NCBI RefSeq assembly: GCF_029227915.1
Contig: NC_079877.1
Span: 31,399,851-31,463,850 of the forward strand
Source: Hydractinia symbiolongicarpus
Taxonomy: Eukaryota; Cnidaria; Hydrozoa; Anthoathecata; Hydractiniidae
Direction: 5' to 3'
Length of the DNA stretch: 64,000 nucleotides
Position numbers and translations under genes: made by a program. Below, piece by piece: positions 1 to 13,248 of this stretch. The notes below the pieces were generated by a model. It had not been told where the DNA came from. It made no database searches and was given only the letters and a program-made list of their open reading frames with translations. Numbering within the stretch: position 1 is the first letter of the stretch; each line of letters opens with the position of its first letter.

Positions 1-2234
1 AACTGTTCCTATTTATTCAGCGCGTGCTAACGGCCAGGATTGGTCCCACAGCAAAGAAAGACTTATTTATCTAAATTTTTAAATAAAGTGCTACCAAAGA
101 GACTAGTGAACTCGCTGAATTCCAGTAATCGTGTCGAATTAAGAAGAATGTTATTCCTTGGAATCCAATTGGCTCATTTACCGCATTTATAAGGTCACAG
201 TCCAGAATCAGTTCAATTAAATCCCACAGTCAATCGCTTCACTGTTAAAAGCGATACAACTTAATAATATCGGAAAAAATCACTAAATACAAGTTGGTAC
301 GAATTTGTGACACAACCGTTGTAACTCAAACGGATTGACACAGTTAGAAACTCAATGAAATGTAGTTTGTGAAACTGTCTCTATTTCTTCAGCCCGAACG
401 ACCGGGTAGGATTGGTCCGACAGTGAAAAATGACTTATTTATCTTAATTCTTTAATAAAGCGCTACCACAGCGCGCAGTGTAATCGCTGAGTTCCGGCAA
501 TCATGTCAAATTAAAAAGAATGTTATTTCTTGGAGTCCAGTTGGCTCACTTATCACATTTATAAGGTCACAGCCCAAAGTTAGTTCAATTAAGTTGCACA
601 GTCAATCGTTTCACTGTTAAAAGCGATATGACTTAGTAATATCGGAAGAAAATCACTAAATACATGTTGGTACGAATATGTGACGCAACCGTTGTAACTT
701 AAACAGATTGACACCGTTAGAAAGTCAATGAAATGTAGTTTTTGAAACTGTCTCTATTTCTTCAGCGCGCGAAAACGGCTAGGATTGGTCCCACAGTAAA
801 AAATGACTTATTTACTTAAATTTTTAAATGAAGCGCTACCACAGCGCGCAGTGTAATCGCTGAGTTCCGGCAATCATGTCAAATTAAGAAGAATGTTATT
901 TCTTGGAGTCCAGTTGGCTCATTTATCACATTTATAAGGTCACAGCCCAAAGTTAGTTCAATTAAGTTGCACAGTCAATCGTTTCACTGTTAAAAGCGAT
1001 ATGACTTAGTAATATCGGAAAGATATCACTAAATACATGTTGGTACGAATATGTGACGCAACCGTTGTAACTCAAACAAATTTATACCGCTAGAAGGTCA
1101 ATGAAATGTAGTTATTGAAACTGTTCCTATTTATTCAGCGCGTGCTAACGGCCAGGATTGGTCCCACAGCAAAGAAAGACTTATTTATCTAAATTTTTAA
1201 ATAAAGTGCTACCAAAGAGACTAGTGAACTCGCTGAATTCCAGTAATCGTGTCGAATTAAGAAGAATGTTATTCCTTGGAATCCAATTGGCTCATTTACC
1301 GCATTTATAAGGTCACAGTCCAGAATCAGTTCAATTAAATCCCACAGTCAATCGCTTCACTGTTAAAAGCGATACAACTTAGTAATATCGGAAAAAATCA
1401 CTAAATACAAGTTGGTACGAATTTGTGACACAACCGTTGTAACTCAAACGGATTGACACAGTTAGAAACTCAATGAAATGTAGTTTGTGAAACTGTCTCT
1501 ATTTCTTCAGCCCGAACGACCGGGTAGGATTCGTCCGACAGTGAAAAATGACTTATTTATCTTAATTCTTTAATAAAGCGCTACCACAGCGCGCAGTGTA
1601 ATCGCTGAGTTCCGGCAATCATGTCAAATTAAAAAGAATGTTATTTCTTGGAGTCCAGTTGGCTCACTTATCACATTTATAAGGTCACAGCCCAAAGTTA
1701 GTTCAATTAAGTTGCACAGTCAATCGTTTCACTGTTAAAAGCGATATGACTTAGTAATATCGGAAGAAAATCACTAAATACATGTTGGTACGAATATGTG
1801 ACGCAACCGTTGTAACTTAAACGGATTAACACCGTTAGAAAGTCAATGAAATGTAGTTTTTGAAACTGTCTCTATTTCTTCAGCGCGAACTAACGGCTAG
1901 GATTGGTCCCACGGTAAAAAATGACTTATTTATCTTAATTTTTTAACAAAGCGCTACCACAGAGCCTAATGTAACCGCTGAATTCCAGATATCATGTCAA
2001 ATTAAGAAGAATGTTATTCCTTGGAGACCAATTGACTCATTTATCACATTAATAAGATCACATTCCAGAATCAGTTCAATTAATTCCCACAGCCAGTCGT
2101 TTCACTGTTAAAAGCAATACAAGTTAGTAATGTCGGAAGAAAATCACTAAATACATGTTGGTGCAAAAATGTGACGCAACCGTTGTAACTCAAACAGATT
2201 TATACCGTTAGAAAGTCAATGAAATGTAGTCTTT
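1..2234. repeat. Trimeric HOR, 1118-bp period (E-G-like-I)
   Basis: Monomers start at 371, 744, 1117, 1489 and 1862, and the window opens inside an E monomer. Bases 1 to about 770 match 1119 to about 1890 almost base for base, including the private pieces GAAACTCAATG and CCCGAACGACCGGGTAGG. Beyond that the copies diverge: the first goes on with an I-like monomer, the second with a monomer near 1862 that has AACAAAGCGC and GTGCAAAAATGTGACG. This is a tandem trimer with one copy only partly preserved. Confidence 0.85.
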
Positions 2235-4844
2235 GAAACTGTTCCTATTTATTCAGCGCGTGTTAACGGCCAGGATTGGTCCCACAGCAAAGAAAGACTT
2301 ATTTATCTAAATTTTTAAATAAATTGCTATCACAGAGCCTAGTGTACTCGCTAAATTCCAGCAATCGCGTCGAATTAAGAAGAATGTTTTTCCTTGGAGT
2401 CCAATTGGCTCATTTACCGCATTTATGAGGTCACAGTCCAGAATCAGTTCAATTAAATCCCACAGTCAATCGCTTCACTGTTAAAAGCGATGCAACTTAG
2501 TAATATCGGAAAAAATCAATAAATACATGTTGGTACGAATATGTGACGCAATCGTTGTAACTCAAACGGATTGAAACAGTTAGAAAATTAATGAAATGTA
2601 GTTTTTGAAACTGTCTCTATTTCTTCAGCGCGAACTGCCGGCTAGGATTGGTCCGACAGTTAAAAATGGTTTATTTATCTTAATTTTTTAATAAAGCGCT
2701 TCCACAGCGCCCAGTGTAATCGCTGAGTTCCAGCAATCATGTCAAATTAAGAAGAATTTTATTTCTTGTAGTCAAACTGGCTCATTTATCACATTTATAA
2801 GGTCAAAGTCCAAAATCAGTTCAATTAAGTCCCATAGTCAAACGTTTCACTCTTAAAAGCGATATAACGTAGTAATATCGGAAAAAAAATCGCTAAATAC
2901 ATGCTGGTACGAATATATGACGCAACCGTTGTAACTCAAACGGATTGACACCGTTAGAAAATTAATGAAATGTAGTTTTTGAAACTGTCTCTATTTCTTC
3001 AGCGCGAACTACAGGCTAGGATTGGTCCGACAGTTAAAAATGATTTATTTATCTTAATTTTTTTAATAAAGCGCTACCACAGCGCCCAGTGTAATCGCTG
3101 AGTTCCAGCAATCATGTCAAATTAAGTAGAATTTTATTTCTTGTAGTCAAACTGGCTCATTTATCACATTTATAAGGTCAAAGTCCAAAATCAGTTCAAT
3201 TAAGTCCCATAGTCAAGCGTTTCACTCTTAAAAGCGATATAACGTAGTAATATCGGAAAAAAATCACCAAATACATGTTGGTACGAATATGTGACGCAAC
3301 AGTTGTAACTCAGACGGATTGACACAGTTAGAAAATCAATGAAATGTAGTTTTTGAAACTGTCTCTATTTCTTCAGCGCGAACTAACGGCTAGGATTGGT
3401 CCAACAGTAAAAAATGACTTATTTATTTAAATTTTTAAATAAATTGCTATCACAGAGCCTAGTGTACTCGCTAAATTCCAGCAATCGCGTCGAATTAAGA
3501 AGAATGTTAATCCTTGGAGTCCAATTGGCTCATTTACCGCATTTATGAGGTCACAGTCCAGAATCAGTTCAATTAAATCCCACAGTCAATCGCTTCACTG
3601 TTAAAAGTGATACAACTTAGTAATATCGGAAAAAATCAATAAATACATGTTGGTACGAATATGTGACGCAATCGTTGTAACTCAAACGGATTGAAACAGT
3701 TAGAAAATTAATGAAATGTAGTTTTTGAAACTGTCTCTATTTCTTCAGCGCGAACTGCCGGCTAGGATTGGTCCGACAGTTAAAAATGGTTTATTTACCT
3801 TAATTTTTTAATAAAGCGCTTCCACAGCGCCCAGTGTAATCGCTGAGTTCCGGCAATCATGTCAAATTAAGAAGAATTTTATTTCTTGTAGTCAAACTGG
3901 CTCATTTATCACATTTATAAGGTCAAAGTCCAAAATCAGTTCAATTAAGTCCCATAGTCAAGTGTTTCACTCTTAAAAGCGATATAACGTGGTAATATCG
4001 GAAAAAAATCACCAAATACATGTTGGTACGAATATGTGACGCAACCGTTGTAACTCAGACGGATTGACACAGTTAGAAAATCAATGAAATGTAGTTTTTG
4101 AAACTGTCTCTATTTCTTCAGCGCGAACTAACGGCTAGGATTGGTCCTACAGTAAAAAATGACTTATTTATCTAAATTTTTAAATAAATTGCTATCACAG
4201 AGCCTAGTGTACTCGCTAAATTCCAGCAATCGCGTCGAATTAAGAAGAATGTTATTCCTTGGAGTCCAATTGGCTCATTTACCGCATTTATGAGGTCACA
4301 GTCCAGAATCAGTTCAATTAAATCCCACAGTCAATCGCTTCACTGTTAAAAGCGATACAACTTAGTAATATCGGAAAAAATCACTAAATACATGTTGGTA
4401 CGAATATGTGACGCAATCGTTGTAACTCAAACGGATTGAAACAGTTAGAAAATTAATGAAATGTAGTTTTTGAAACTGTCTCTATTTCTTCAGCGCGAAC
4501 TGCCGGCTAGGATTGGTCCGACAGTTAAAAATGGTTTATTTATCTTAATTTTTTAATAAAGCGCTACCACAGCGCCCAGTGTAATCGCTGAGTTCCAGCA
4601 ATCATGTCAAATTAAGAAGAATTTTATTTCTTGTAGTCAAACTGGCTCATTTATCACATTTATAAGGTCAAAGTCCAAAATCAGTTCAATTAAGTCCCAT
4701 AGTCAAGCGTTTCACTCTTAAAAGCGATATAACGTAGTAATATCGGAAAAAAATCACTAAATACATGTTGGTACGAATATGTGACGCAGCCGTTGTAACT
4801 CAGACGGATTGACACAGTTAGAAAATCAATGAAATGTAGTTTTT
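2235..4844. repeat. E'-A' dimer zone (745-bp dimers)
   Basis: Monomer starts are 2235, 2607, 2981, 3355, 3727, 4100 and 4472. The dimers 3355-4099 and 4100-4844 share AAATTGCTATCAC, TCGCTAAATTCC, ATCGCGTCGAATTAAG and, in the second member, AACTGCCGGC and AAAATGGTTTATTTA. The first group (2235-3354) has an extra A' monomer, so it is a trimer of the same parts. E' has an E body but, from 3355 on, a head of the A/B type instead of the GTTCCTATTTATTC head. Confidence 0.82.
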
Positions 4845-7760
4845 GAAACTGTCTCTATTTCTTCAGCGCGAACTAACGGCTAGGATTGGTCCCACAGTAA
4901 AAAATGACTTATTTATCTAAATTTTTAAATAAAGCGCTACCACAGGGCCTAGTGTACTCGCTGAATTCCAGCAATCATGTTGAATTAAGAAGAATGTTAT
5001 TCCTTGGAGTCCAATTTGCTCATTTATCACATTTATAAGGTCACAGTCCACAATCAGTTCAGTTAAGTCCCACAATCATGTCAAATTAAGAAGAATGTTA
5101 GTTCTTGTATTCAAACTGGCTCATTTATCACATTTATAAGGTCAAAGTCCAAAATCAGTTCAATTAATCCCATAGTCAAACGTTTCACTCTTAAAAGCGA
5201 TATAACGTAGTAATATCGGAAAAAAAATCGCTAAATACATGCCGGTACGAATATATGACGCAACCGTTGTAACTCAAACGGATTGACACCGTTAGAAAAT
5301 TAATGAAATGTAGTTTTTGAAACTGTCTCTATTTCTTCAGCGCGAACTACCGGCTAGGATTGGTCCAACAGTTAAAAATGATTTATTTATCTAAGTTTTT
5401 TAATAAAGCGCTACCACAGCGCCCAGTGTAATCGCTGAGTTCCAGCAATCATGTCAAATTAAGTAGAATTTTATTTCTTGTAGTCAAACTGGCTCATTTA
5501 TCACATTTATAAGGTTAAAGTCCAAAATCAGTTCAATTAAGTCCCATAGTCAAGCGTTTCACTCTTAAAAGCGATATAACGTAGTAATATCGGAAAAAAA
5601 TCACTAAATACATATGTTGGTACGAATATGTGACGCAGCCGTTGTAACTCAGACGAATTGACACAGTTAGAAAATCAATGAAATGTAGTTTTTGAAACTG
5701 TCTCTATTTCTTCAGCGCGAACTAACGGCTAGGATTGGTCCCACAGTAAAAAATGACTTATTTATCTAAATTTTTAAATAAAGCGCTACCACAGGGCCTA
5801 GTGTACTCGCTGAATTCCAGCAATCATGTTGAATTAAGAAGAATGTTATTCCTTGGAGTCCAATTTGCTCATTTATCACATTTATAAGGTCACAGTCCAC
5901 AATCAGTTCAGTTAAGTCCCACAATCATGTCAAATTAAGAAGAATGTTAGTTCTTGTATTCAAACTGGCTCATTTATCACATTTATAAGGTCACAGTCCA
6001 GAATCAGTTCAATTAAGACCCACAGTCAATCGTTTCACTCTTAAAAGCGATACAACTTAGTAATATCGGAAGAAAATCACTAAATACATGTTCGTATGAT
6101 TATGTGACGCAACCGTTGTAACTCAAACGGATTGACACCGTTAGAAAGTCAATGATATGTAGTTTTTGACACTGTCTCTATTTCTTCAGCGCGAACTACC
6201 GGCTAGGATTGGTCCGACAGTTAAAAATGATTTATTTATCTTAATTTTTTAATAAAGCGTTACCACAGCGCCCAGTGTAATCGCTGAGTTCCAGCAATCA
6301 TGTCAAATTAAGAAGAATTTTATTTCTTGTAGTCAAACTGGCTCATTTATCACATTTATAAGGTCAAAGTCCAAAATCAGTTCAATTAATCCCATAGTCA
6401 AACGTTTCACTCTTAAAAGCGATATAACGTAGTAATATCGGAAAAAAAATCGCTAAATACATGCTGGTACGAATATATGACGCAACCGTTGTAACTCAAA
6501 CGGATTGACACCGTTAGAAAATTAATGAAATGTAGTTTTTGAAACTGTCTCTATTTCTTCAGCGCGAACTACCGGCTAGGATTGGTCCAACAGTTAAAAA
6601 TGATTTATTTATCTTAATTTTTTAATAAAGCGCTACCACAGCGCCCAGTGTAATCGCTGAGTTCCAGCAATCATGTCAAATTAAGTAGAATTTTATTTCT
6701 TGTAGTCAAATGGGCTCATTTATCACATTTATAAGGTCAAAGTCCAAAATCAGTTCAATTAAGTCCCATAGTCAAGCGTTTCACTCTTAAAAGCGATATA
6801 ACGTAGTAATATCGGAAAAAAATCACTAAATACATGTTGGTACGAATATGTGACGCAGCCATTGTAACTCAGACGGATTGACACAGTTAGAAAATCAATG
6901 AAATGTAGTTTTTGAAACTGTCTCTATTTCTTCATCGCGAACTAACGGCTAGGATTGGTCCCACAGTAAAAAATGACTTATTTATCTAAATTTTTAAATA
7001 AAGCGCTACCACAGGGCCTAGTGTACTCGCTGAATTCCAGCAATCATGTTGAATTAAGAAGAATGTTTTTCCTTGGAGTCCAATTTGCTCATTTATCACA
7101 TTTATAAGGTCACAGTCCACAATCAGTTCAGTTAAGTCCCACAATCATGTCAAATTAAGAAGAATGTTAGTTCTTGTATTCAAACTGGCTCATTTATCAC
7201 ATTTATAAGGTTACAGTCCAGAATCAGTTCAATTAAGACCCACAGTCAATCGTTTCACTCTTAAAAGCGATACAACTTAGTAATATCGGAAGAAAATCAC
7301 TAAATACATGTTCGTACGATTATGTGACGCAACCGTTGTAACTCAAACGGATTGACACCGTTAGAAAGTCAATGATATGTAGTTTCTGACACTGTCTCTA
7401 TTTCTTCAGCGCGAACTACCGGCTAGGATTGGTCCGACAGTTAAAAATGATTTATTTATCTTAATTTTTTAATAAAGCGTTACCACAGCGCCCAGTGTAA
7501 TCGCTGAGTTCCAGCAATCATGTCAAATTAAGAAGAATTTTATTTCTTGTAGTCAAACTGGCTCATTTATCACATTTATAAGGTCAAAGTCCAAAATCAG
7601 TTCAATTAAGTCCCATAGTCAAGCGTTTCACTCTTAAAAGCGATATAACGTAGTAATATCGGAAAAAAATCACTAAATACATGTTGGTACGAATATGTGA
7701 CGCAACCGTTGCAACTCAGACGGATTGACACAGTTAGAAAATCAATGAAATGTAGTTTTT
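4845..7760. repeat. Zone of 474-bp long monomers alternating with A
   Basis: Starts are 4845, 5319, 5694, 6168, 6541, 6914 and 7388. The monomers at 4845, 5694 and 6914 are 474 bp long, because a B-like head is followed by an extra copy of about 100 bp from the middle of a monomer. The rest are A-type. The unit long-A-A repeats at 5694-6913 (1220 bp) and again from 6914. All three long monomers share TCCAATTTGCTC and CAGTTAAGTCCCAC. Confidence 0.85.
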
Positions 7761-9624
7761 GAACCTGTCTCTCTTTCTTCAGCGCGAACTAACAGCTAGG
7801 ATTGGTCCCACAGTAAAAAATGACTTATTTATCTAAATTTTTAAATAAAGCGCTACCACAGGGCCTAGTGTACTCGCTGAATTCCAGGAATCATGTTGAA
7901 TTAAGAAGAATGTTATTCCTTGGAGACCAATTGCCTCATTTATCACATTAATCAGGTCACATTCCAGAATCAGTTTAATTAATTCCCACAGTCAATCGCT
8001 TCACTGTTAAAAGCGATACAACTTAGTAATATCGGAAAAAATCACAAAATACATGTTGGTACGAATATGTGACGCAATCGTTGTAACTTAAACGGATTGA
8101 AACAGTTAGAAAATTAATGAAATGTAGTCTTTGAAACTGTCTCTATTTCTTCAGCGCGAACTGACGGCTAGGATTGGTCCGACAGTTAAAAATGGTTTAT
8201 TTATCTTAATTTTTTAATAAAGCGCTACCACAGCGCCCAGTGTAATCGCTGAGTTCCAGCAATCATGTCAAATTAAGAAGAATTTTATTTCTTGTAGTCA
8301 AACTGGCTCATTTATCACATTTATAAGGTCAAAGTCCAAAATCAGTTCAATTAAGTCCCATAGTCAAACGTTTCACTCTTAAAAGCGATATAACGTAGTA
8401 ATATCGGAAAAAAAATCGCTAAATACATGCTGGTACGAATATATGACGCAACCGTTGTAACTCAAACGGATTGACACCGTTAGAAAATTAATGAAATGTA
8501 GTTTTTGAAACTGTCTCTATTTCTTCAGCGCGAACTACCGGCTAGGATTGGTCCGACAGTTAAAAATGATTTATTTATCTTAATTTTTTAATAAAGCGCT
8601 ACCACAGCGCCCAGTGTAATCGCTGAGTTCCAGCAATCATGTCAAATTAAAAAGAATTTTATTTCTTGTAGTCAAACTGGCTCATTTATCACATTTATAA
8701 GGTCAAAGTCCAAAATCAGTTCAATTAAGTCCCATAGTCAAGCGTTTCACTCTTAAAAGCGATATAACGTAGTAATATCGGAAAAAAATCACTAAATACA
8801 TGTTGGTACGAATATGTGACGCAACCGTTGTAACTCAGACGGATTGACACAGTTAGAAAATCAATGAAATGTAGTTTTTGAAACTGTCTCTATTTCTTCA
8901 GCACGAACTAACGGCTAGGATTGGTCCCACAGTAAAAAATGACTTATTTATCTAAATTTTTAAATAAAACGCTACCACAGGGCCTAGTGTACTCGCTGAA
9001 CTCCAGCAATCATGTTGAATTAAGAAGAATGTTATTCCTTGGAGTCCAATTGGCTCATTTATCACATTTATAAGGTCACAGTACACAATCAGTTCAGTTA
9101 AGTCCCACAATCAATCGTTTTACTCTTAAAAGCGATACAACTTAGTAATATCGGAAGAAAATCACTAAATACATGTTCGTACGATTGTGTGACGCAACCG
9201 TTGTAACTCAAACGGATTGACACCGTTAGAAAGTCAATGATATGTAGTTTTTGACACTGTCTCTATTTCTTCAGCGCGAACTAATGACCAGGATTCGTCC
9301 CACAGTAAAATGACTTATTTATCTTAATTTTTTAATAAATCGCTACCACAGCGCCCAGTTAAACCACTGAGTTCCGGCAATCATGTCAAACTAAGAAGAA
9401 TGTTAGTTCTTGTATTCTAACTGGCTCATTTATCACATTTATAGGGTCAAAGTCCAAAATCAGTTCAATTAAGTCCCATAGTCAAGCGTTTCACTCTTAA
9501 AAGCGATATAACGTAGTAATATCGGAAAAAAAATCACTAAATACATGTTGGTACGAATATGTGACGCAACCGTTGTAACTCAGACGGATTGACACAGTTA
9601 GAAAATCAATGAAATGTAGTTTTT
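7761..9624. repeat. Mixed A, B and C' monomers
   Basis: Starts are 7761, 8133, 8507, 8880 and 9253. The first is a chimera, with a B head (GGGCCTAGTGTACTC), a middle with GGAGACCAATTGCC and an E-like tail (TTGAAACAGTTAG). The next two are A-type, then B, then C' with an A-type second half. No exact larger period was found here. Confidence 0.75.
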
Positions 9625-12534
9625 GAAACTGTCTCTATTTCTTCAGCGCGAACTAACGGCTTGGATTGGTCCCACAGTAAAAACTGACTTATTTATCTCA
9701 ATTCTTAAATAAAACGCTACCACAGGGCCTAGTGTACTCGCTGAACTCCAGCAATCATGTTGAATTAAGAAGAATGTTATTCCTTGGAGTCCAATTGGCT
9801 CATTTATCACATTTATAAGGTCACAGTCCACAATCAGTTCAGTTAAGTCCCACAATCAATCGTTTCACTCTTAAAAGCGATACAACTTAGTAATATCGGA
9901 AGAAAATCACTAAATACATGTTCGTACGATTGTGTGACGCAACCGTTGTAATTCAAACGGATTGACACCGTTAGAAAGTCAATGATATGTAGTTTTTGAC
10001 ACTGTCTCCATTTCTTCAGCGCGAACTAATGACCAGGATTCGTCCCACAGTAAAATGACTTATTTATCATAATTTTTTAATAAATCGCTACCACAGCGCC
10101 CAGTTAAACCGCTGAGTTCCTGCAATCATGTCAAACTAAGAAGAATGTTAGTTCTTGTATTCAACCTGGCTCATTTATCACATTTATAAGGTCACAGTCC
10201 AGAATCAGTTCAATTAAGACCCACAGTCAATCGTTTCACTCTTAATAGCGATACAACTTTGTAATATCGGAAGAAAATCACTAAATACATGTTCGTACGA
10301 TTATGTGACGCAACCGTTGTAACTCAAACGGATTGACACCGTTAGAAAGTCAATGATATGTAGTTTTTGACACTGTCTCTATTTCTTCAGCGCGAACTAA
10401 CGACCAGGATTCGTCCCACAGTAAAATGACTTATTTATCTTAATTTTTTAATAAAACACTATCACAGCGCCTAATGTAGTCGCTGATTTACAGCAATCAT
10501 GTCAAATTATGAAGAATGTTATTTCTTTTAGTCAAACTGGCTCATTTATCCCATTTATAAGGACAAAGTCCAAAATCAGTTCAATTAATTCCCACAGTCA
10601 AGTTGCAATACAACTCAGTAATATCGGAAGAAAATCACTAAATACATGTTGGTACGAATATGTGACGCAACCGTTGTGACTCAAACGGATTGACACCGTT
10701 AGGAAGTCAATGAAATGTAGTTTTTGAAACTGTCTCTATTTCTTCAGCGCAAACTAACGGCAAGGATTGGTCCGACAGTTAAAAATGATTTATTTATCTT
10801 AATTTTTTAATAAAGCGCTACCACGGCGCCCAGTGTAATCGCTGAGTTCCAGCAATCATGTCAAGTTAAGAAGAATTTTATTTCTTGTAGTCAAACTGGC
10901 TCATTTATCACATTTATAAGGTCAAAGTCCAAAATCAGTTCAATTAAGTCCCATAGTCAAGCGTTTCACTCTTAAAAGCGATATAACGTAGTAATATCGG
11001 AAAAAAATCACTAAATACATGTTGGTACGAATATGTGACGCAACCGTTGTAACTCAGACGGATTGACACAGTTAGAAAATCAATGAAATGTAGTTTTTAA
11101 AACTGTCTCTATTTCTTCAGCACGAACTAACGGCTAGGATTGGTCCGACAGTTAAAAATGATTTATTTATCTTAATTTTTTAATAAAGCGCTACCACGGC
11201 GCCCAGTGTAATCGCTGAGTTCCAGCAATCATGTCAAATTAAGAAGAATTTTATTTCTTGTAGTCAAACTGGCTCATTTATCACATTTATAAGGTCAAAG
11301 TCCAAAATCAGTTCAATTAAGTCCCATAGTCAAGCGTTTCACTCTTAAAAGCGATATAACGTAGTAATATCGGAAAAAAATCACTAAATACATGTTGGTA
11401 CGAATATGTGACGCAACCGTTGTAACTCAGACGGATTGACACAGTTAGAAAATCAATGAAATGTAGTTTTTGAAACTGTCTCTATTTCTTCAGCGCGAAC
11501 TAACGGCTAGGATTGGTCCCACAGTAAAAAATGACTTATTTATCTAAATTTTTAAATAAAGCGCTACCACAGGGCCTAGTGTACTCGCTGAATTCCAGCA
11601 ATCATGTTGAATTAAGAAGAATGTTATTCCTTGGAGTCCAATTGGCTCATTTATCACATTTATAAGGTCACAGTCCACAATCAGTTCAATTAAGTCCCAC
11701 AATCAATCGTTTCACTGTTAAAAGCGATACAACTTAGTAATATCGGAAAAAAATCACTAAATACATGTTCGTACGATTATGTGACGCAACCGTTGTAACT
11801 CAAACGGATTGACACCGTTAGAAAGTCAATGATATGTAGTTTTTGACACTGTCTCTATTTCTTCACCGCGAACTAACGACCAGGATTCGTCCCACAGTAA
11901 AAAACGACTTATTTATCTAAATTTTTAAATAAAACGCTACCACAGCGCCTAGTGTAGTCGCTGATTTCCAGCAATCATGTCAAATTATGAAGAATGTTAT
12001 TTCTTTTAGTCAAACTGGCTCATTTATCCCATTTATAAGGACAAAGTCCAAAATCAGTTCAATTAATTCCCACAGTCAAGTTGCAATACAACTCAGTAAT
12101 ATCGGAAGAAAATCACTAAATACATGTTGGTACGAATATGTGACGCAACCGTTGTAACTCAAACGGATTGACACCGTTAGGAAGTCAATGAAATGTAGTT
12201 TTTGAAACTGTCTCTATTTCTTCAGCGCGCAATAACGGCTAAGATTGGTGTCACTGCAAAAAATAACTTATTTATCTTAATTCTTAAATAAAGCGCTACC
12301 ACAGCGCCCAGTGTAATCGCTGAGTTCCAGCAATCATGTCAAAGTAAGAAGAATGTTATTTCCTGTAGTCAAACTGGCTCATTTATCACATTTATAAGGT
12401 CAAAGTCCAAAATCAGTTCAGTTAAGTCCCACAGTCAAACGTTTCACTGCTAAAAGCGATGCAACCTAGTAATGTTGGAAAGATATCACTAAATACATGT
12501 TGGTACGAATATGTGACGCAACCGTTGTAACTCA
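9625..12534. repeat. HOR block W, copy 1 (B-C'-C-A-A-B-C-D)
   Basis: Eight monomers start at 9625, 9998, 10369, 10726, 11099, 11472, 11845 and 12204. Their lengths (373, 371, 357, 373, 373, 373, 359, 373) match those of the block at 17066 within one base. The offset is 7440-7441 bp. Shared private variants include AATGACCAGG in C', a C with GCGCCTAATGTAGTC, and TTTTTAAAACTG at the junction of the two A monomers. The match stops in the tail of D at GTTGTAACTCA; here D continues with its own tail and is followed by E. Confidence 0.85.
11769..11776. other. Perfect palindrome TCGTACGA in B-type monomers (example)
   Basis: The B and C' tails carry ATGTTCGTACGATTATG where other types have ATGTTGGTACGAATATG. 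The change makes a perfect 8-bp palindrome, repeated in dozens of monomers. Whether any protein uses it is unknown. Confidence 0.75.
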
Positions 12535-12576
12535 AACAGATTTATACCGATAGAAAGTCAATAAAATGTAGACTTT

Positions 12577-12948
12577 GAAACTGTTCCTATTTATTCAGCG
12601 CGTGCTAACGGCCAGGATTGGTCCCACAGCAAAGAAAGACTTATTTATCTAAATTTTTAAATAAATCGCTATAACAGAGCCTAGTGTACTCGCTAAATTC
12701 CAGCAATCACGTCAAATTAAGAAGAATGTTATTCCTTGGAGTCCAATTGGCTCATTTACCGCATTTATGAGGTCACAGTCAAGAATCAGTTCAATTAAAT
12801 CCCACAGTCAATCGCTTCACTGTTAAAAGCGATACAACTTAGTAATATCGGAAAAAATCACTAAATACATGTTGGTACGAATATGTGACGCAATCGTTGT
12901 AACTCAAACAGATTGAAACAGTTAGAAAATTAATGAAATGTAGTTTTT
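12577..12948. repeat. E monomer after block W
   Basis: This is a standard 372-bp E monomer (GTTCCTATTTATTC, TCGCTATAACAGAGCC, ATCACGTCAAATTAAG). It follows the D tail CAGATTTATACCG. At the equivalent place after block W copy 2 there is an A monomer, so this E marks one end of the W duplication. Confidence 0.85.
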
Positions 12949-13248
12949 GAAACTGTCTCTATTTCTTCAGCGCGAACTACCGGCTAGGATTGGTCCGACA
13001 GTGAAAAATGATTATTTATCTTAATTTTTTAATAAAGCGCTACCACAGCGCCCAGTGTAATCGCTGAGTTCCAGCAATCATGTCAAATTATGAAGAATGT
13101 TATTAGTCAAGCGTTTCACTCTTAAAAGCGATATAACGTAGTAATATCAGAAAAAAATCACTAAATACATGTTGGTACGAATATGTGACGCAACCGTTGT
13201 AACTCAGACGGATTGACACAGTTAGAAAATCAATGAAATGTAGTTTTT
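12949..13248. repeat. Truncated 300-bp monomer
   Basis: This has an A' head (AACTACCGGC) with a C-like middle (AATTATGAAGAATG) that jumps at about 13104 from GTTATT straight to AGTCAAGCGTTTCAC. About 73 bp are missing, including the GGCTCATTTATC and CATTTATAAGG landmarks. AGTCAA occurs on both sides of the lost segment in normal monomers, so a deletion between short matches is plausible. It is the only large truncation in the window. Confidence 0.88.

Noticed and set aside
9780-9792. CCTTGGAG in many monomers equals the first bases of the element's end plus the preceding target C.
   Set aside because: The match is only 8 bp, the element did not insert there, and neighbouring bases differ. 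Probably coincidence.
9643-9855. Minus-strand 70-codon open frames in B monomers (9643-9855 and 24834-25046).
   Set aside because: These are chance frames of the satellite. Most B copies have stops or no start in this frame.
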